Shown: piece by piece, positions 53,682 to 64,000 of the stretch
How the letters are laid out: each line of letters begins with the position of its first letter
How positions within the stretch are numbered: the first letter of the stretch is position 1
From: Eubacteriales bacterium
Lineage (GTDB): Bacteria; Bacillota; Clostridia; Lachnospirales; Lachnospiraceae
Direction: 5' to 3'
DNA: 64,000 bases
Assembly (NCBI GenBank): GCA_030539395.1
Contig: JAUNSC010000002.1
Location: forward strand, 135,598-199,597
Notes under the pieces: model-generated
Databases searched by the model: none
Told to the model about the DNA's origin: nothing
The model's input: only the letters and a program-made list of their open reading frames with translations
Position numbers and translations under genes: made by a program

Positions 53682-53710
53682 ATTATACAATATATTTTTT
53701 GATAATCCAA
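53682..53710 (-). promoter_or_regulatory. Promoter of the LRR gene and probably of the accessory cluster
   Basis: On the minus strand TTGGAT (53705-53710) and TATAAT (53682-53687) are 17 bases apart, about 200 bases before the LRR start. It is the best promoter found anywhere between the MATE gene and 39.3 kb. Confidence 0.75.
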
Positions 53711-53752
53711 CGTTCTTCTTTGTAATATCATCCCTTTATCGCCTGCACCCCT

Positions 53753-55093
53753 TTATTCCCGCGTCAGCTTTCTGATCCAGTTCCCGTAATTTGCTTTTAA
53801 AAATGCCGGAACACATTTGAATATCTGATCTGCATTCAGACAGCAGACCACCACTGCCGGCGAGGCTTTCACCACAAATGCCATGTAAAAGGAAAGGGGT
53901 ATCACGATCAGCCAGATACTGATCAGATCCATCTTGACAACAAATCCCGCGCTTCCCCCTCCGCGGATAATGCCGTTGTTTGTGGGCATCTGATAGGACA
54001 TGCCCACACAGACTACACTTAGAATGATCAGAAATGTATTCGTCATCTCTTTTGTGGACTCGGCCAGCTGGTAAAAATTCAGAATCGGAATCCTGATAAA
54101 AAACAGAACAAGCCCCGACAAAATGCCGATTACAACAAACAGCTTCTGAAGGGCGGCTGCCTCTTTTTTCACCTCTTCCAGATTGCCTGTTCCAATGGTC
54201 TTTCCGATAATGATGGTTGCTGTGGATGCCGCTCCCACCGCCGCCGATTTCACCATCAAGAACAATGTGGAAGCCACACTGTTGGCCGCAATTGCCGCCG
54301 CTGTCATATGCCCCAGAATTACGGTCTGCATGGCAGTATTTAAACCCCACAGTCCCTGAATCAAAACCAGCGGAGTTGTCAGCTTCAAATAATCGCGGTT
54401 AAGTACCCTGTCTGTGTGAAGAAAGTCCTTCACTTTCAGATGCAGTTTTCTTTCACGAAGAGCGATAAACAGAAGCAGGACGAAAAACTCCAACATTCTG
54501 GCCGTAAGCGTTCCGATTGCCGCACCTGCTGTTCCCAGCTCCGGCGCTCCGAATTTTCCATAAATAAGTATGTAATTTATCCCGCAGTTTACAAAAAAGC
54601 TCTGCACCGATAAAAGAAATGCGATTTTCACAACCTCCACGCTTCGAAGAACAGCCAGCAAAATCTGAGTCAACGCAAAAAACAGGTATGTAAAACGGAT
54701 AATCTTTAAGTATTTTACGCCCTCTGCAATAATCGTCTGCTCTGTCGTAAAGAGTCCCAGTATCCGTGCTGGAAACAGACTGACCAGAAAAAACAACATC
54801 CCACAGACAATAAGTCCGGCCCGCATGGAAGCCGCTGCCAGCTTTTTCATCGGCTGTATCTGTTTTTTCCCCCAATACTGACTGCACAGTATCACCATTC
54901 CATCTCCCAGCGCCGTCAGGATCTGCTGATAAATAAACTGGACCTGATTGACTGCTGCCACTCCTGACAGCGCCACTTCACTGTATCCCCCGAGCATCAT
55001 ATTATCCGCCAGATTAACGCTTAAGGTCACCACATTCTGCAAAACCAGAACAATATAAATTGAAAAAAAGCGGCGGTAAAATTGTCTTCCCAT
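53753..55093 (-). CDS. MATE-family multidrug/metabolite exporter
   Basis: This is a 446-residue membrane transporter with about twelve hydrophobic helices in two homologous halves, exporting cationic or other small compounds with Na+ or H+. Family features are the N-terminal VTLSVNLADNMMLGGYSEVALSG and GDGMVILCSQYWGKK, and in the second half TAAAIAANSVASTLF and GAASTATIIIGKTIGTGN. The arrangement fits the MATE/MatE Pfam family; substrate is not predictable. An AAGGAG site precedes the ATG. It is a single-gene unit behind a promoter with repeated CCCGGTATG elements. No clear terminator follows before the LRR promoter. Confidence 0.92.
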   Translation of the reverse strand: MGRQFYRRFFSIYIVLVLQNVVTLSVNLADNMMLGGYSEVALSGVAAVNQVQFIYQQILTALGDGMVILCSQYWGKKQIQPMKKLAAASMRAGLIVCGMLFFLVSLFPARILGLFTTEQTIIAEGVKYLKIIRFTYLFFALTQILLAVLRSVEVVKIAFLLSVQSFFVNCGINYILIYGKFGAPELGTAGAAIGTLTARMLEFFVLLLFIALRERKLHLKVKDFLHTDRVLNRDYLKLTTPLVLIQGLWGLNTAMQTVILGHMTAAAIAANSVASTLFLMVKSAAVGAASTATIIIGKTIGTGNLEEVKKEAAALQKLFVVIGILSGLVLFFIRIPILNFYQLAESTKEMTNTFLIILSVVCVGMSYQMPTNNGIIRGGGSAGFVVKMDLISIWLIVIPLSFYMAFVVKASPAVVVCCLNADQIFKCVPAFLKANYGNWIRKLTRE

Positions 55094-55111
55094 CTTTTGT
55101 CTCCTTCAAAG

Positions 55112-55224
55112 CCCGGTATGTCTATCGGATTATTTTACGCATGTTTCACAACGCAAAATGCTCCCGGTATGTACGGCAGGAACATCTTGCATAGTCACCA
55201 GCCATATTATATCATACCGGGAGC
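55112..55224 (-). promoter_or_regulatory. Three copies of a CCCGGTATG element around the MATE promoter
   Basis: CCCGGTATG occurs on the plus strand at 55112-55120 and 55163-55171, and inverted at 55213-55221. The last two belong to a perfect 12-bp inverted repeat (55160-55171 and 55213-55224) with a 41-bp gap. The promoter-proximal arm lies inside the spacer between -35 and -10, so a protein bound there could repress or twist the promoter. The binding regulator is not encoded nearby. Confidence 0.65.
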
Positions 55225-55234
55225 CAAATATCAG
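55206..55234 (-). promoter_or_regulatory. MATE gene promoter
   Basis: On the minus strand CTGATA (55229-55234) and TATAAT (55206-55211) are 17 bases apart, about 110 bases before the MATE ATG. Confidence 0.65.
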
Positions 55235-55284
55235 TTTTTTTAATTTTTATACAAGTTCCGTTGACAATCATTGTACACTTATCC

Positions 55285-55315
55285 AAAAAAGCGGCATCGC
55301 ATTATGCGGTGCCGC
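55285..55315 (-). terminator. Terminator after the secreted protein gene
   Basis: On the minus strand GCGGCA pairs with TGCCGC, with an inner CGCA/TGCG pairing, and TTTTTT follows. It is a strong intrinsic terminator. Confidence 0.9.
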
Positions 55316-55348
55316 CTGGGTATTTCTATTCATTCCTGCCTTGATACT

Positions 55349-56059
55349 CTATCTGTAGAAAGATATATTGAGTGTTTTTACCACTTTTGTCTTAGAGTGT
55401 TTCAATGTAACGGTCAGCCATTCACTGCCATTTCTTACTTTAACGGTTCCGCCGTTTTTCACCTTCTTCGCCCTTTGGGGATCAGCGCCCTGCATAATCT
55501 TTGTTACTTTCCAGCCGCTGGCAGGTGTCACTTTAACTTTCAGATTCTGTGAATTGGACTTAAGTTTATAGTCATAGGACAAATTGCGGCAGTCATAATA
55601 ACTCAGTTTTATTTTGGAAGCCACATTTTTTCCTCCGATGGTCAGCTTCTTAATGGGTTTTTTGTACTTGTACACATGCAATGTCGTGCTGCAATGGTAT
55701 ACTTTGTCGCTGTTTCCAAGCTTCACATCAAACGTTACTTTCGTAGTCCCTGTCTTTTTCAATTTTAAGTAGGGTCCATAATAAAGCATGGATGCATGAT
55801 CCCCATTTTTAGAGGCAACTGCGATTTTGGTATTCTTCACTTTAACATTTGTATACTTTTCTGTATAATGGTATTTCTGGTATGCTTTCTTTAATGTGAC
55901 ATCGATCCGTACCTCATTGTTTTTGCGGTATTCCGCATACACATGTTTCGGATAAGTAAACGGCACCGTAGCAGCATCCGTCTTCACGCCTGGAATAAAC
56001 ACCAGCGCCATGAGCAGCAACATTAACATCTGCGGCAGTTTTTTCATCATCTTACTCAT
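55349..56059 (-). CDS. Secreted beta-rich protein of unknown function
   Basis: This is a 236-residue protein with a signal peptide (KKLPQMLMLLLMALVFIPG, cleavage probably after TDA). The mature part is basic, rich in lysine, tyrosine, valine and threonine, with alternating hydrophobic residues (VRIDVTLKKAYQKY, TTKVTFDVKLGN, GWKVTKIMQGA, WLTVTLKHSKTKVVKTLNISF), which suggests one or two Ig-like beta-sandwich domains. No lipobox or sorting signal is present. It is a single-gene unit with its own strong promoter and terminator between rpoC and the MATE gene. Function is not known. Confidence 0.75.
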   Translation of the reverse strand: MSKMMKKLPQMLMLLLMALVFIPGVKTDAATVPFTYPKHVYAEYRKNNEVRIDVTLKKAYQKYHYTEKYTNVKVKNTKIAVASKNGDHASMLYYGPYLKLKKTGTTKVTFDVKLGNSDKVYHCSTTLHVYKYKKPIKKLTIGGKNVASKIKLSYYDCRNLSYDYKLKSNSQNLKVKVTPASGWKVTKIMQGADPQRAKKVKNGGTVKVRNGSEWLTVTLKHSKTKVVKTLNISFYR

Positions 56060-56118
56060 CTTTTTACCTCCCTGATTCTGTTTTTTTCTCTTTCTCTATG
56101 GGCAATCTGCCCAATACC

Positions 56119-56148
56119 AGTATACCCTCTTCCGGAAATTTTTGTCAA
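56119..56148 (-). promoter_or_regulatory. Promoter of the secreted protein gene
   Basis: On the minus strand TTGACA (56143-56148) and TATACT (56119-56124) are 18 bases apart, immediately after the rpoC terminator. A GGGCA/TGCCC hairpin lies in the leader. Confidence 0.8.
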
Positions 56149-56149
56149 G

Positions 56150-56192
56150 AAAAAGGCAGCTCAGTCTCTGCATAAACTGAACTGCCTTTTTT
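56150..56192 (-). terminator. Terminator of the rpoB-rpoC operon
   Basis: On the minus strand AAGGCAG-TCAGT pairs with ACTGA-CTGCCTT with one mismatch, followed by TTTTTC. It starts 3 bp past the rpoC stop. Confidence 0.9.
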
Positions 56193-56194
56193 AT

Positions 56195-59100
56195 TTATTC
56201 TTCTATGGTTTCAACCAGTTCTTCTTCCACAGCGAATTCATCCGTGCTTTCTTCCGAAAACTCATCAACAGCGATATCTTCCATATCTTCTGTCAGATCA
56301 AGTTCCTCCTCATCCTGATCATAATCAGAACTGAGATGAACATTACGGTAACGCTTCATACCTGTACCAGCCGGAATCAGCTTACCGATCAATACATTTT
56401 CCTTCAGGCCCACAAGCGGGTCAACCTTGCCCTTGATAGCGGCTTCGGTCAGAACTTTCGTAGTTTCCTGGAAGGATGCTGCTGACAGGAAGGAATTGGT
56501 AGCCAGCGCAGCTTTTGTGATACCAAGCATAACCTGCTTGCCCTCTGCCGGCTGTTTTCCTTCTTCAACCATCTTCTTATTCACATCGTCAAATTCCAGA
56601 ATATCTACCTGCGTACCCGGAAGGAAATCGGTATCCCCGCTGTCCTCAATACGGATTTTCTTCATCATCTGGTGTACAATCATCTCAATATGCTTATCGT
56701 TGATATCAACACCCTGCAGACGGTATACTCGCTGCACTTCACGAAGCAGATAATCCTGTGCGGCACGAACGCCTTTAATTTTCAGGATATCATGTGGGTT
56801 AACGCTTCCTTCTGTCAGTTCATCACCGGCCTCCAGTATAGCCTCATCCTGAACTTTAATTCTGGAACCGTACGGAATCAGATAAGTCTTGGATTCACCC
56901 GTTTCTTCGTTTGTAACAACGATTTCACGTTTCTTCTTAGTATCACGGATCTCAACCTTTCCGGCAATCTCCGTAATAATTGCAAGTCCCTTCGGCTTTC
57001 TTGCTTCAAAAAGCTCCTCGACACGGGGAAGACCCTGTGTGATGTCGCCGCCGGCAACACCGCCGGTATGGAAAGTACGCATGGTCAGCTGTGTACCCGG
57101 CTCACCGATAGACTGGGCAGCAATAATACCTACTGCCTCACCGACCTGAACCGGTTCACCGGTTGCCATATTTGCACCGTAGCATTTTGCGCAGACACCA
57201 ACATGTGATTTACATGTCAAAGCCGTACGGATCTTAATCTTTTCAAACGGCTTGCCGTCTTTGTCAACGCCCTCTTTCATGATACGGGCTGCACGCTTCG
57301 GTGTGATCATGTGGTTTGCCTTTACAATGACATTGCCTTCTTTATCACAAATCTCCTCGCAGGAGAATCTTCCTGTGATACGATCCTGCAGGCTCTCAAT
57401 TTCTTCTTTTCCGTCCACAAACGCTTTCACGTACATACCCGGAATTTCACCTGCTTCCTCACAGCAGTCCACTTCACGGATAATCTGTTCCTGAGATACG
57501 TCTACCAGACGTCTTGTCAGGTATCCGGAGTCGGCCGTACGAAGCGCCGTATCAGACAGACCTTTGCGGGCACCGTGTGCAGACATGAAATATTCCAGTA
57601 CGTCCAGACCTTCACGGAAGTTTGACTTAATAGGCAACTCGATAGTATGACCTGTTGTATCAGCCATAAGTCCGCGCATACCTGCCAGCTGTTTGATCTG
57701 CTTATCAGAACCACGGGCACCGGAATCCGCCATCATGTAGATGTTGTTATATTTGTCCAGGCCGTCCAGCAGTGCTTTTGTAAGGATATCATCCGTTGTC
57801 TTCCATGTTTCAACAACTTCTTTATAACGTTCTTCTTCTGTAATCAGACCACGCTTATAGTTTTTTGTAATACGATCCACAGTATCCTGTGCCTTTGCGA
57901 TCAGCTCCGGTTTTTCAGGCGGCACTGTCATATCAGAAATAGATACCGTCATCGCCGCTCTGGTTGAATACTTGTATCCCATGGCTTTAATATCATCCAG
58001 AACTTCTGCTGTCTTTGTAGAACCATGTGTGTTGATTACTTTTTCAAGGATCTGTTTCAGGCCCTTTTTGCCTACGTGGAAATCTACTTCCAGCTTCAGT
58101 TCGTTTTCCGGAACACTTCTATCCACGAAACCAAGATCCTGCGGAAGGATTTCATTGAAAATAAATCTTCCAAGCGTGGATTCTACAATGCCGGTCCTGC
58201 ATGTGCCGTCCGGCATTTTCTTCGCAACACGTGCTTTGATGCGTGACTGAAGTGTGATTACTCCATTTTCATAAGCAAGAATCGCCTCATTAGTGCTCTT
58301 GAAGATCTTTCCTTCCCCTTTTGCGCCCGGTCTTTCCTGCGTCAGATAGTAAATACCCAGGACCATATCCTGCGAAGGAACAGCCACAGGGCCGCCGTCT
58401 GACGGTTTCAACAGGTTGTTAGGAGACAACAGCAGGAAGCGGCACTCAGCCTGTGCTTCCACAGAAAGCGGAAGATGCACAGCCATCTGGTCACCATCAA
58501 AGTCCGCATTGAAAGCAGTACAAACAAGCGGATGCAGTTTGATTGCTTTTCCCTGCACCAGTATCGGCTCAAACGCCTGAATACCAAGTCTGTGCAATGT
58601 GGGGGCACGGTTCAGCATAACCGGATGTTCCTTGATAACCTTTTCAAGGACATCCCACACCTGCGGCTCCAGTCTTTCAACCATCTTCTTTGCATTCTTA
58701 ATATTGTGTGATGTGCCATTTGCAACCAGCTCTTTCATGACGAACGGTTTAAACAGCTCAATTGCCATTTCCTGAGGAAGACCGCACTGATAAATTTTCA
58801 GTTCCGGTCCCACGACGATAACAGAACGTCCGGAGTAGTCAACACGCTTACCCAGCAGGTTCTGACGGAAACGTCCTGATTTACCTTTCAGCATATCAGA
58901 AAGGGATTTCAGCGGACGGTTACCCGGTCCTGTCACAGGACGGCCGCGGCGCCCGTTATCAATCAGGGCATCTACAGACTCCTGCAACATACGTTTCTCG
59001 TTTCGGACAATAATATCCGGAGCTCCCAACTCCAGCAGTCTTTTCAGACGATTATTACGGTTAATAATACGGCGGTACAGGTCATTTAAATCAGATGTGG

Positions 59101-59872
59101 CAAATCTGCCCCCGTCCAGCTGTACCATAGGACGGATATCGGGCGGAATAACCGGAACCACGGTAAGGATCATCCATTCCGGACGGTTTCCGGATTCACG
59201 GAACGCTTCCACTACTTCAAGTCTCTTTACGATCCTTGCACGTTTCTGACCGGTAGAATCTTTCAGCTGCGCCTGAAGTTCTTCTGCTTCTTTATCCATA
59301 TCAATGGATTCCAGCAATTCTTTGATCGCCTCTGCACCCATACCCACACGGAAAGTATCTCCGTATGCTTCACGCGCTTCCTGATATTCTTTCTCTGTCA
59401 AAACCTGTTTATACATCAGGTTTGTATTGCCTGCATCCAGAACGATATAATTTGCAAAATACAGAACCTTTTCCAGAATTCTCGGTGAAAGATCCAGCAT
59501 CAATCCCATTCTGGACGGAATTCCTTTGAAATACCAGATATGGGATACCGGAGCAGCAAGTTCAATATGTCCCATACGTTCTCTGCGAACGCTGGATTTT
59601 GTCACTTCAACACCACATCTGTCACAGACAACGCCTTTATAACGGATTTTTTTGTATTTACCGCAATGACACTCCCAGTCCTTACTCGGTCCGAAAATCC
59701 TTTCACAGAACAGACCGTCCTTTTCCGGCTTCAGAGTTCTGTAGTTAATGGTTTCCGGTTTCTTTACCTCACCGCGGGACCATTCTCTGATTTTGTCCGG
59801 AGATGCCAATCCAATTTTAATCGCATCGAACGTCATCGGCTGATATGCTTCATTATTTGTTGTTTCTGCCAT
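56195..59872 (-). CDS. rpoC: DNA-directed RNA polymerase subunit beta'
   Basis: This is the largest catalytic subunit of RNA polymerase. The N-terminal zinc region has [20 protein letters not shown]. The active-site motif NADFDGDQM with three metal-binding aspartates lies at about residue 450. [23 protein letters not shown] marks the bridge-helix/trigger-loop neighbourhood, and a second cysteine set ([13 protein letters not shown]) completes the other zinc site. The 1225 residues include an acidic C-terminal tail (about 40 residues, ending VEETIEE-like) usual for Lachnospiraceae. It starts 14 bp after rpoB and is the last gene of the operon. Confidence 0.98.
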   Translation of the reverse strand: MAETTNNEAYQPMTFDAIKIGLASPDKIREWSRGEVKKPETINYRTLKPEKDGLFCERIFGPSKDWECHCGKYKKIRYKGVVCDRCGVEVTKSSVRRERMGHIELAAPVSHIWYFKGIPSRMGLMLDLSPRILEKVLYFANYIVLDAGNTNLMYKQVLTEKEYQEAREAYGDTFRVGMGAEAIKELLESIDMDKEAEELQAQLKDSTGQKRARIVKRLEVVEAFRESGNRPEWMILTVVPVIPPDIRPMVQLDGGRFATSDLNDLYRRIINRNNRLKRLLELGAPDIIVRNEKRMLQESVDALIDNGRRGRPVTGPGNRPLKSLSDMLKGKSGRFRQNLLGKRVDYSGRSVIVVGPELKIYQCGLPQEMAIELFKPFVMKELVANGTSHNIKNAKKMVERLEPQVWDVLEKVIKEHPVMLNRAPTLHRLGIQAFEPILVQGKAIKLHPLVCTAFNADFDGDQMAVHLPLSVEAQAECRFLLLSPNNLLKPSDGGPVAVPSQDMVLGIYYLTQERPGAKGEGKIFKSTNEAILAYENGVITLQSRIKARVAKKMPDGTCRTGIVESTLGRFIFNEILPQDLGFVDRSVPENELKLEVDFHVGKKGLKQILEKVINTHGSTKTAEVLDDIKAMGYKYSTRAAMTVSISDMTVPPEKPELIAKAQDTVDRITKNYKRGLITEEERYKEVVETWKTTDDILTKALLDGLDKYNNIYMMADSGARGSDKQIKQLAGMRGLMADTTGHTIELPIKSNFREGLDVLEYFMSAHGARKGLSDTALRTADSGYLTRRLVDVSQEQIIREVDCCEEAGEIPGMYVKAFVDGKEEIESLQDRITGRFSCEEICDKEGNVIVKANHMITPKRAARIMKEGVDKDGKPFEKIKIRTALTCKSHVGVCAKCYGANMATGEPVQVGEAVGIIAAQSIGEPGTQLTMRTFHTGGVAGGDITQGLPRVEELFEARKPKGLAIITEIAGKVEIRDTKKKREIVVTNEETGESKTYLIPYGSRIKVQDEAILEAGDELTEGSVNPHDILKIKGVRAAQDYLLREVQRVYRLQGVDINDKHIEMIVHQMMKKIRIEDSGDTDFLPGTQVDILEFDDVNKKMVEEGKQPAEGKQVMLGITKAALATNSFLSAASFQETTKVLTEAAIKGKVDPLVGLKENVLIGKLIPAGTGMKRYRNVHLSSDYDQDEEELDLTEDMEDIAVDEFSEESTDEFAVEEELVETIEE

Positions 59873-59886
59873 GAACTGGTTCCTCC

Positions 59887-62800
59887 TTATTCGATATCAT
59901 CATCATAACTGTCATCTACTGTCTCATAAAAATCATCTTCATCCGGCTCTTCCTGAACATCCACAAGCTCTCCGTCATTAAATTCCTGCTGACTGAAACC
60001 ATAGCTGCCAAGATCATTTTCTTCCCGCCGATATCCTTTATCTCCTTCAATAACGGAACGGATATCCGTTTCACCGTAATCAATTGTTTCCCGGATTTCT
60101 ACTTCTTTCTGGTTTTCACCAAGAACTTTGACATCCAGGCCAAGAGACTGGAGTTCTTTCAGCAATACCTTGAAAGACTCCGGAATACCCGGTTCAGGGA
60201 TATTGTCGCCTTTGATGATCGCTTCGTAAGTTTTTACACGTCCAACCACATCATCGGACTTCACAGTCAAGATCTCCTGCAATGTGTAGGAAGCACCATA
60301 TGCTTCCAGTGCCCAAACCTCCATCTCACCAAAACGCTGTCCGCCAAACTGTGCTTTACCGCCCAGCGGCTGCTGTGTTACCAGTGAGTACGGGCCGGTA
60401 GAACGGGCATGGATCTTATCGTCTACCAGGTGATGCAGTTTCAGGTAATGCATGTGACCGATAGTTACCGGGCTGTCAAAGAATTCTCCGGTACGACCGT
60501 CACGCAGGCGTACCTTTCCATCTCTGGAAATCGGAACACCTTTCCACAATTTTCTGTGGTCTCTGTTTTCATAGAGATAATCCAGAACTTCCGGAAGAAG
60601 TTCCTCTTCATGTTTCGCTTTAAACTCATCCCACTCCAGATTTACATAATCATTTGCAAGATCCAGAGTATCCATGATATCTTCCTCGTTTGCACCGTCA
60701 AATACCGGTGTGGACACATTGAAGCCAAGGGCTTTTGCTGCAAGACTCAAATGGATTTCCAGCACCTGTCCGATATTCATACGGGACGGCACGCCCAGGG
60801 GGTTCAGCACGATATCCAGCGGACGTCCATTCGGAAGGAACGGCATATCCTCTACCGGAAGGACACGTGAAACAACACCCTTGTTACCATGACGTCCGGC
60901 CATCTTATCACCGACGGAGATCTTTCTCTTCTGAGCAATGTAAATACGTACTGCCTGATTTACACCCGGGGGAAGTTCGTCCCCGTTTTCTCTTGTAAAT
61001 ACTTTGGCATCCACAACGATACCATATTCTCCGTGAGGAACTTTCAGAGAAGTGTCACGCACTTCGCGGGCTTTCTCACCGAAAATTGCACGAAGCAGTC
61101 TCTCTTCTGCTGTCAGCTCTGTCTCTCCCTTGGGAGTGACTTTACCAACCAGGATATCACCGGCACGAACTTCCGCACCGACACGGATGATACCTCTGTC
61201 ATCCAGATCTTTCAGCGCATCATCACCAACACCCGGAACATCTCTTGTGATCTCTTCCGGTCCCAGTTTGGTATCACGCGCTTCCGCTTCATATTCTTCA
61301 ATATGGACTGATGTATAAACATCATCCATAACCAGTCTTTCACTTAAAAGGACAGCATCCTCGTAATTATAGCCTTCCCAGGTCATGAATCCGATAAGAG
61401 GATTCTTTCCAAGGGCGATCTCACCATTTGCAGTAGACGGTCCGTCCGCTATAACCTGTCCAGCCTCCACGCGATTACCTTTGAACACGATCGGCTTCTG
61501 ATTGTAGCAGTTGCTCTGGTTGCTTCGCAGGAATTTTGTCAGATGATACTCATCTCTCTGACCATCATCTGTTTTGATCACGATCTGTCTGGAAGTAACT
61601 TTTTCAACAGTTCCGGAATTCTTTGCCACTATACATACACCGGAGTCTACCGCCGTCTTTGTTTCCATTCCGGTACCCACTACCGGGGCCTCCGTAGTAA
61701 GAAGCGGCACAGCCTGGCGCTGCATGTTTGATCCCATAAGCGCACGGTTTGCATCATCATTCTGAAGGAACGGAATAAGAGCTGTCGCTACAGAAAATAC
61801 CATTTTTGGAGATACATCCATATAATCAAACATCTGGCGCTCGTATTCCTGAGTCTCTTCGCGATAACGTCCGGATACATTCTTACGAACAAAATATCCG
61901 TTCTCATCCAGGGGCTCATTCGCCTGTGCTACGTGGTAATTATCTTCCTCGTCCGCTGTCATATATACAACTTCATCTGTTACACGCGGGTTCTTTGGAT
62001 CTGTTTTGTCAATCTTACGGTAAGGTGCTTCCACAAATCCATACTGATTGATTCTTGCGTATGATGCAAGAGAGTTGATCAGACCGATGTTCGGACCTTC
62101 AGGGGTTTCGATAGGACACATTCTTCCGTAGTGGGAATAATGTACGTCTCGTACCTCGAATCCGGCTCTGTCTCGCGACAGACCGCCCGGACCAAGTGCA
62201 GATAAACGTCTCTTATGTGTCAGCTCACCAAGCGGGTTATTCTGATCCATAAACTGTGACAGCTGTGAAGATCCGAAGAATTCTTTTACTGCTGCAGTTA
62301 CCGGTTTAATATTAATCAGGGACTGGGGAGAAATGCCCTCCAGATCCTGTGTTGTCATTCTTTCACGCACCACTCTCTCCAGTCTGGAAAGACCGATACG
62401 ATACTGATTCTGAAGAAGCTCTCCAACGGCACGGATACGGCGGTTGCCCAGGTGGTCAATGTCGTCATCATTTCCGATGCCGTATTCCAGATGCATATTA
62501 TAGTTGATGGAAGCAAGGATATCTTCCTTGGTAATGTGCTTCGGAATCAGATCATGGATATCGCGGCGGACAGCATCCCTGATATCCTCAATATTGTCAT
62601 TTTCTTCCAGTATGGTTTTCAGGACCGGGTAATATACTAACTCTGTAATACCCATTTCCTTCGGGTCAACGTCCACAAAGCTTGTGATGTCAACCATCAT
62701 ACTGGACAATACTTTTACATTTCTCTCTTCTGTCTGGATCCACACGAACGGAACAGCTGCATTTTGAATGGAATCAGCCAGTTCTCTTGTAACATTTGTA

Positions 62801-63738
62801 CCCGTCTCTGCCAGAATTTCTCCTGTAGAAGGATCCACAACATCTTCTGCCAGTACATGACCGGTAATGCGGTTGCGCAGAAGAAGTTTCTTATTAAATT
62901 TATAACGGCCAACCTTTGCAAGATCATATCTTCTCGGGTCAAAGAACATGGCCATAATCAGGCTCTCTGCACTTTCTACTGCCAGCGGCTCACCCGGGCG
63001 GATCTTCTTGTAAAGTTCCAGCAGACCTTCCTGGTAATTCGTCGATGTGTCTTTAGCAAGTGTTGCCACGATCTTCGGTTCTTCGCCGAAAAGTTCAAGG
63101 ATTTCTGCATTAGTACCAATACCCAGAGCACGGATCAGAACTGTAATCGGCACTTTTCTGGTCCTGTCCACACGAACATAGAAAATATCGTTAGAATCTG
63201 TCTCATATTCCAGCCATGCTCCACGATTAGGAATTACAGTACAGGAAAACAGTCTTTTACCAAGCTTATCATGTGCAATGGCATAATAAATACCCGGAGA
63301 ACGCACAAGCTGGCTGACAATAACACGCTCTGCACCGTTGATAACGAATGTACCTGTAGCCGTCATTAACGGCAGATCCCCCATAAAGATCTCATGCTCA
63401 TTAATCTCATCCGTTTCCTTATTGTGAAGTCTCACCTTTACCTTCAAGGGAGCTGCGTATGTCGCATCTCTTTCCTTGCATTCTTCAATTGAATACTTCA
63501 CATCATCCTCACAGAGTTTGAAATCCACAAATTCAAGGCTCAGTTTTTCACCGTAGTCACGAATAGGAGAGATATCATCAAACACTTCTTTGAGGCCTTC
63601 GTCCAGAAACCACTGGTAAGAATCCTTCTGAACTTCGATCAGGTTCGGCATCTCCAGAACTTCTTTCTGTCGTGAATAGCTCATACGGAAACTGTTGCCA
63701 TTTTCAATTGGACGTATTCTGTTTTTTTCCATCGACAT
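59887..63738 (-). CDS. rpoB: DNA-directed RNA polymerase subunit beta
   Basis: This is the second-largest RNA polymerase subunit. The N-terminus reads [20 protein letters not shown]. The rifampicin-binding region is wild-type in form: [20 protein letters not shown], then [20 protein letters not shown]. Later motifs are [23 protein letters not shown] and [23 protein letters not shown]. The 1283 residues end in an acidic tail ([14 protein letters not shown]). ATG 63738 has AGGGG at a short spacing; ATG 63732 two codons on is an alternative. Its promoter lies about 130 bases upstream, and the region beyond the window would normally hold ribosomal protein genes. Confidence 0.98.
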   Translation of the reverse strand: MSMEKNRIRPIENGNSFRMSYSRQKEVLEMPNLIEVQKDSYQWFLDEGLKEVFDDISPIRDYGEKLSLEFVDFKLCEDDVKYSIEECKERDATYAAPLKVKVRLHNKETDEINEHEIFMGDLPLMTATGTFVINGAERVIVSQLVRSPGIYYAIAHDKLGKRLFSCTVIPNRGAWLEYETDSNDIFYVRVDRTRKVPITVLIRALGIGTNAEILELFGEEPKIVATLAKDTSTNYQEGLLELYKKIRPGEPLAVESAESLIMAMFFDPRRYDLAKVGRYKFNKKLLLRNRITGHVLAEDVVDPSTGEILAETGTNVTRELADSIQNAAVPFVWIQTEERNVKVLSSMMVDITSFVDVDPKEMGITELVYYPVLKTILEENDNIEDIRDAVRRDIHDLIPKHITKEDILASINYNMHLEYGIGNDDDIDHLGNRRIRAVGELLQNQYRIGLSRLERVVRERMTTQDLEGISPQSLINIKPVTAAVKEFFGSSQLSQFMDQNNPLGELTHKRRLSALGPGGLSRDRAGFEVRDVHYSHYGRMCPIETPEGPNIGLINSLASYARINQYGFVEAPYRKIDKTDPKNPRVTDEVVYMTADEEDNYHVAQANEPLDENGYFVRKNVSGRYREETQEYERQMFDYMDVSPKMVFSVATALIPFLQNDDANRALMGSNMQRQAVPLLTTEAPVVGTGMETKTAVDSGVCIVAKNSGTVEKVTSRQIVIKTDDGQRDEYHLTKFLRSNQSNCYNQKPIVFKGNRVEAGQVIADGPSTANGEIALGKNPLIGFMTWEGYNYEDAVLLSERLVMDDVYTSVHIEEYEAEARDTKLGPEEITRDVPGVGDDALKDLDDRGIIRVGAEVRAGDILVGKVTPKGETELTAEERLLRAIFGEKAREVRDTSLKVPHGEYGIVVDAKVFTRENGDELPPGVNQAVRIYIAQKRKISVGDKMAGRHGNKGVVSRVLPVEDMPFLPNGRPLDIVLNPLGVPSRMNIGQVLEIHLSLAAKALGFNVSTPVFDGANEEDIMDTLDLANDYVNLEWDEFKAKHEEELLPEVLDYLYENRDHRKLWKGVPISRDGKVRLRDGRTGEFFDSPVTIGHMHYLKLHHLVDDKIHARSTGPYSLVTQQPLGGKAQFGGQRFGEMEVWALEAYGASYTLQEILTVKSDDVVGRVKTYEAIIKGDNIPEPGIPESFKVLLKELQSLGLDVKVLGENQKEVEIRETIDYGETDIRSVIEGDKGYRREENDLGSYGFSQQEFNDGELVDVQEEPDEDDFYETVDDSYDDDIE

Positions 63739-63792
63739 TTCACCCCTGTCTTTTTATATAAAAAGTGTACGCAAAAAACGACCTTTTCTGCC

Positions 63793-63834
63793 AAAAATAC
63801 CCAATTATTTTTGGGCATAATATCCCCTTTGGGG
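63793..63834 (-). promoter_or_regulatory. rpoB leader hairpins, one terminator-like
   Basis: On the minus strand a CCCC/GGGG hairpin is followed by GCCCAA pairing with TTGGGT and then ATTTTT. The second has the form of a weak intrinsic terminator inside the leader, which could attenuate rpoB-rpoC transcription. Confidence 0.45.
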
Positions 63835-63862
63835 TACACTCCTGCACAATAATGCAACCTAT

Positions 63863-63891
63863 ACTATATCACAATAGACAAGGGGTGTCAA
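63863..63891 (-). promoter_or_regulatory. Promoter of the rpoB-rpoC operon
   Basis: On the minus strand TTGACA (63886-63891) and TATAGT (63863-63868) are 17 bases apart. The leader to rpoB is about 120 bases. Confidence 0.85.
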
Positions 63892-64000
63892 ACACTTTTT
63901 CAAATTTATTTTACAATGATTAAAGAATAGTAACTGGCCTCATCCCCCGTCTTTAGGATTTAGCACTATATTCTTTCGACGTTAAGTTTTATATCAAATC
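63892..64000. other. Window end without a recognised gene
   Basis: These 109 bases upstream of the rpoB promoter are AT-rich apart from a G-run (GACGGGGGATGAGG on the minus strand). No open frame or tRNA-like structure is seen. Confidence 0.5.

Noticed and set aside
53736-54350. 204-codon minus-strand frame within the MATE gene
   Set aside because: It overlaps the MATE coding region in another frame, and its glycine/histidine/cysteine-rich translation lacks the membrane pattern.
55160-55224. 12-bp inverted repeat as ends of a small mobile element
   Set aside because: The enclosed 41 bp contain the MATE -10 element, there is no visible target duplication, and a third copy of the core lies outside.
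56195-63738. Many plus-strand frames opposite rpoB and rpoC
   Set aside because: All are antisense to highly conserved genes and have no initiation signals.

Overview
The window looks like a chromosomal segment of a low-to-mid GC Clostridia bacterium, most likely a member of the Lachnospiraceae. The evidence is gene order: the mraZ-to-ftsZ division cluster with two tandem class B penicillin-binding proteins, the priA-def-fmt-rsmB-rlmN-stp-prkC-rsgA-rpe-thiN operon, Gram-positive ribosome binding sites, sigma-A type promoters, and a meso-diaminopimelate type MurE. Almost every gene is on the minus strand. The only plus-strand gene I support is a LacI-family regulator at 24.8-25.9 kb. I see no tRNA, rRNA, CRISPR array, phage or insertion sequence.

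Layout, in minus-strand transcription order from the right edge. (1) rpoB-rpoC (63.7-56.2 kb), with a clear promoter, a long leader with hairpins and a strong terminator, followed by a stand-alone secreted beta-rich protein and a MATE exporter with an unusual repeated motif around its promoter. (2) An accessory cluster (53.5-39.4 kb) of about ten genes: a giant membrane leucine-rich-repeat protein with a degenerate kinase N-lobe, a 629-residue coiled-coil protein, an Hsp70/actin-fold ATPase, coiled-coil proteins, a zinc ribbon protein, a four-helix membrane protein, a small charged helical protein, a Vps4/katanin-like AAA ATPase and a degenerate second P-loop ATPase. (3) A housekeeping operon, murE-priA-def-fmt-(zinc peptidase)-rsmB-rlmN-stp-prkC-rsgA-rpe-thiN (39.2-25.9 kb), ending at a shared hairpin. 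(4) A divergently regulated ribose-type sugar ABC transporter with an alpha/beta hydrolase (24.8-19.5 kb). (5) ychF and lgt. (6) The division and cell-wall operon mraZ-rsmH-ftsL-pbp-pbp-mraY-murD-ftsW-murA-ftsQ-ftsZ (17.1-3.9 kb), with MraZ boxes at its promoter, a separate ftsZ promoter and a terminator after ftsZ. (7) A secreted amidase with wall-binding repeats, a sugar-phosphate nucleotidyltransferase, and the N-terminal four fifths of uvrC, cut by the window edge.

The most interesting region is 39.4-53.5 kb. It encodes a meiotic-clade (Vps4/katanin/spastin-like) AAA ATPase whose N-terminus resembles a MIT three-helix bundle. The gene just upstream encodes a protein with the length, basic N-terminus, helical layout and C-terminal leucine motif expected of an ESCRT-III-like subunit. 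With an Hsp70-like ATPase, coiled-coil proteins, a membrane protein and a pseudokinase-LRR-MORN surface protein, this could be an undescribed membrane-remodelling or envelope-surveillance system. That is inference from sequence reading; structure prediction and profile searches would decide it.

Start codons were re-chosen wherever a ribosome binding site pointed to a start inside the longest open frame (mraZ, mraY, murA, ftsQ, lgt, fmt, the amidase, the LRR protein and others). The only intergenic stretch over 300 bases is 24510-24826, which holds two divergent promoters and two operator-like sites.
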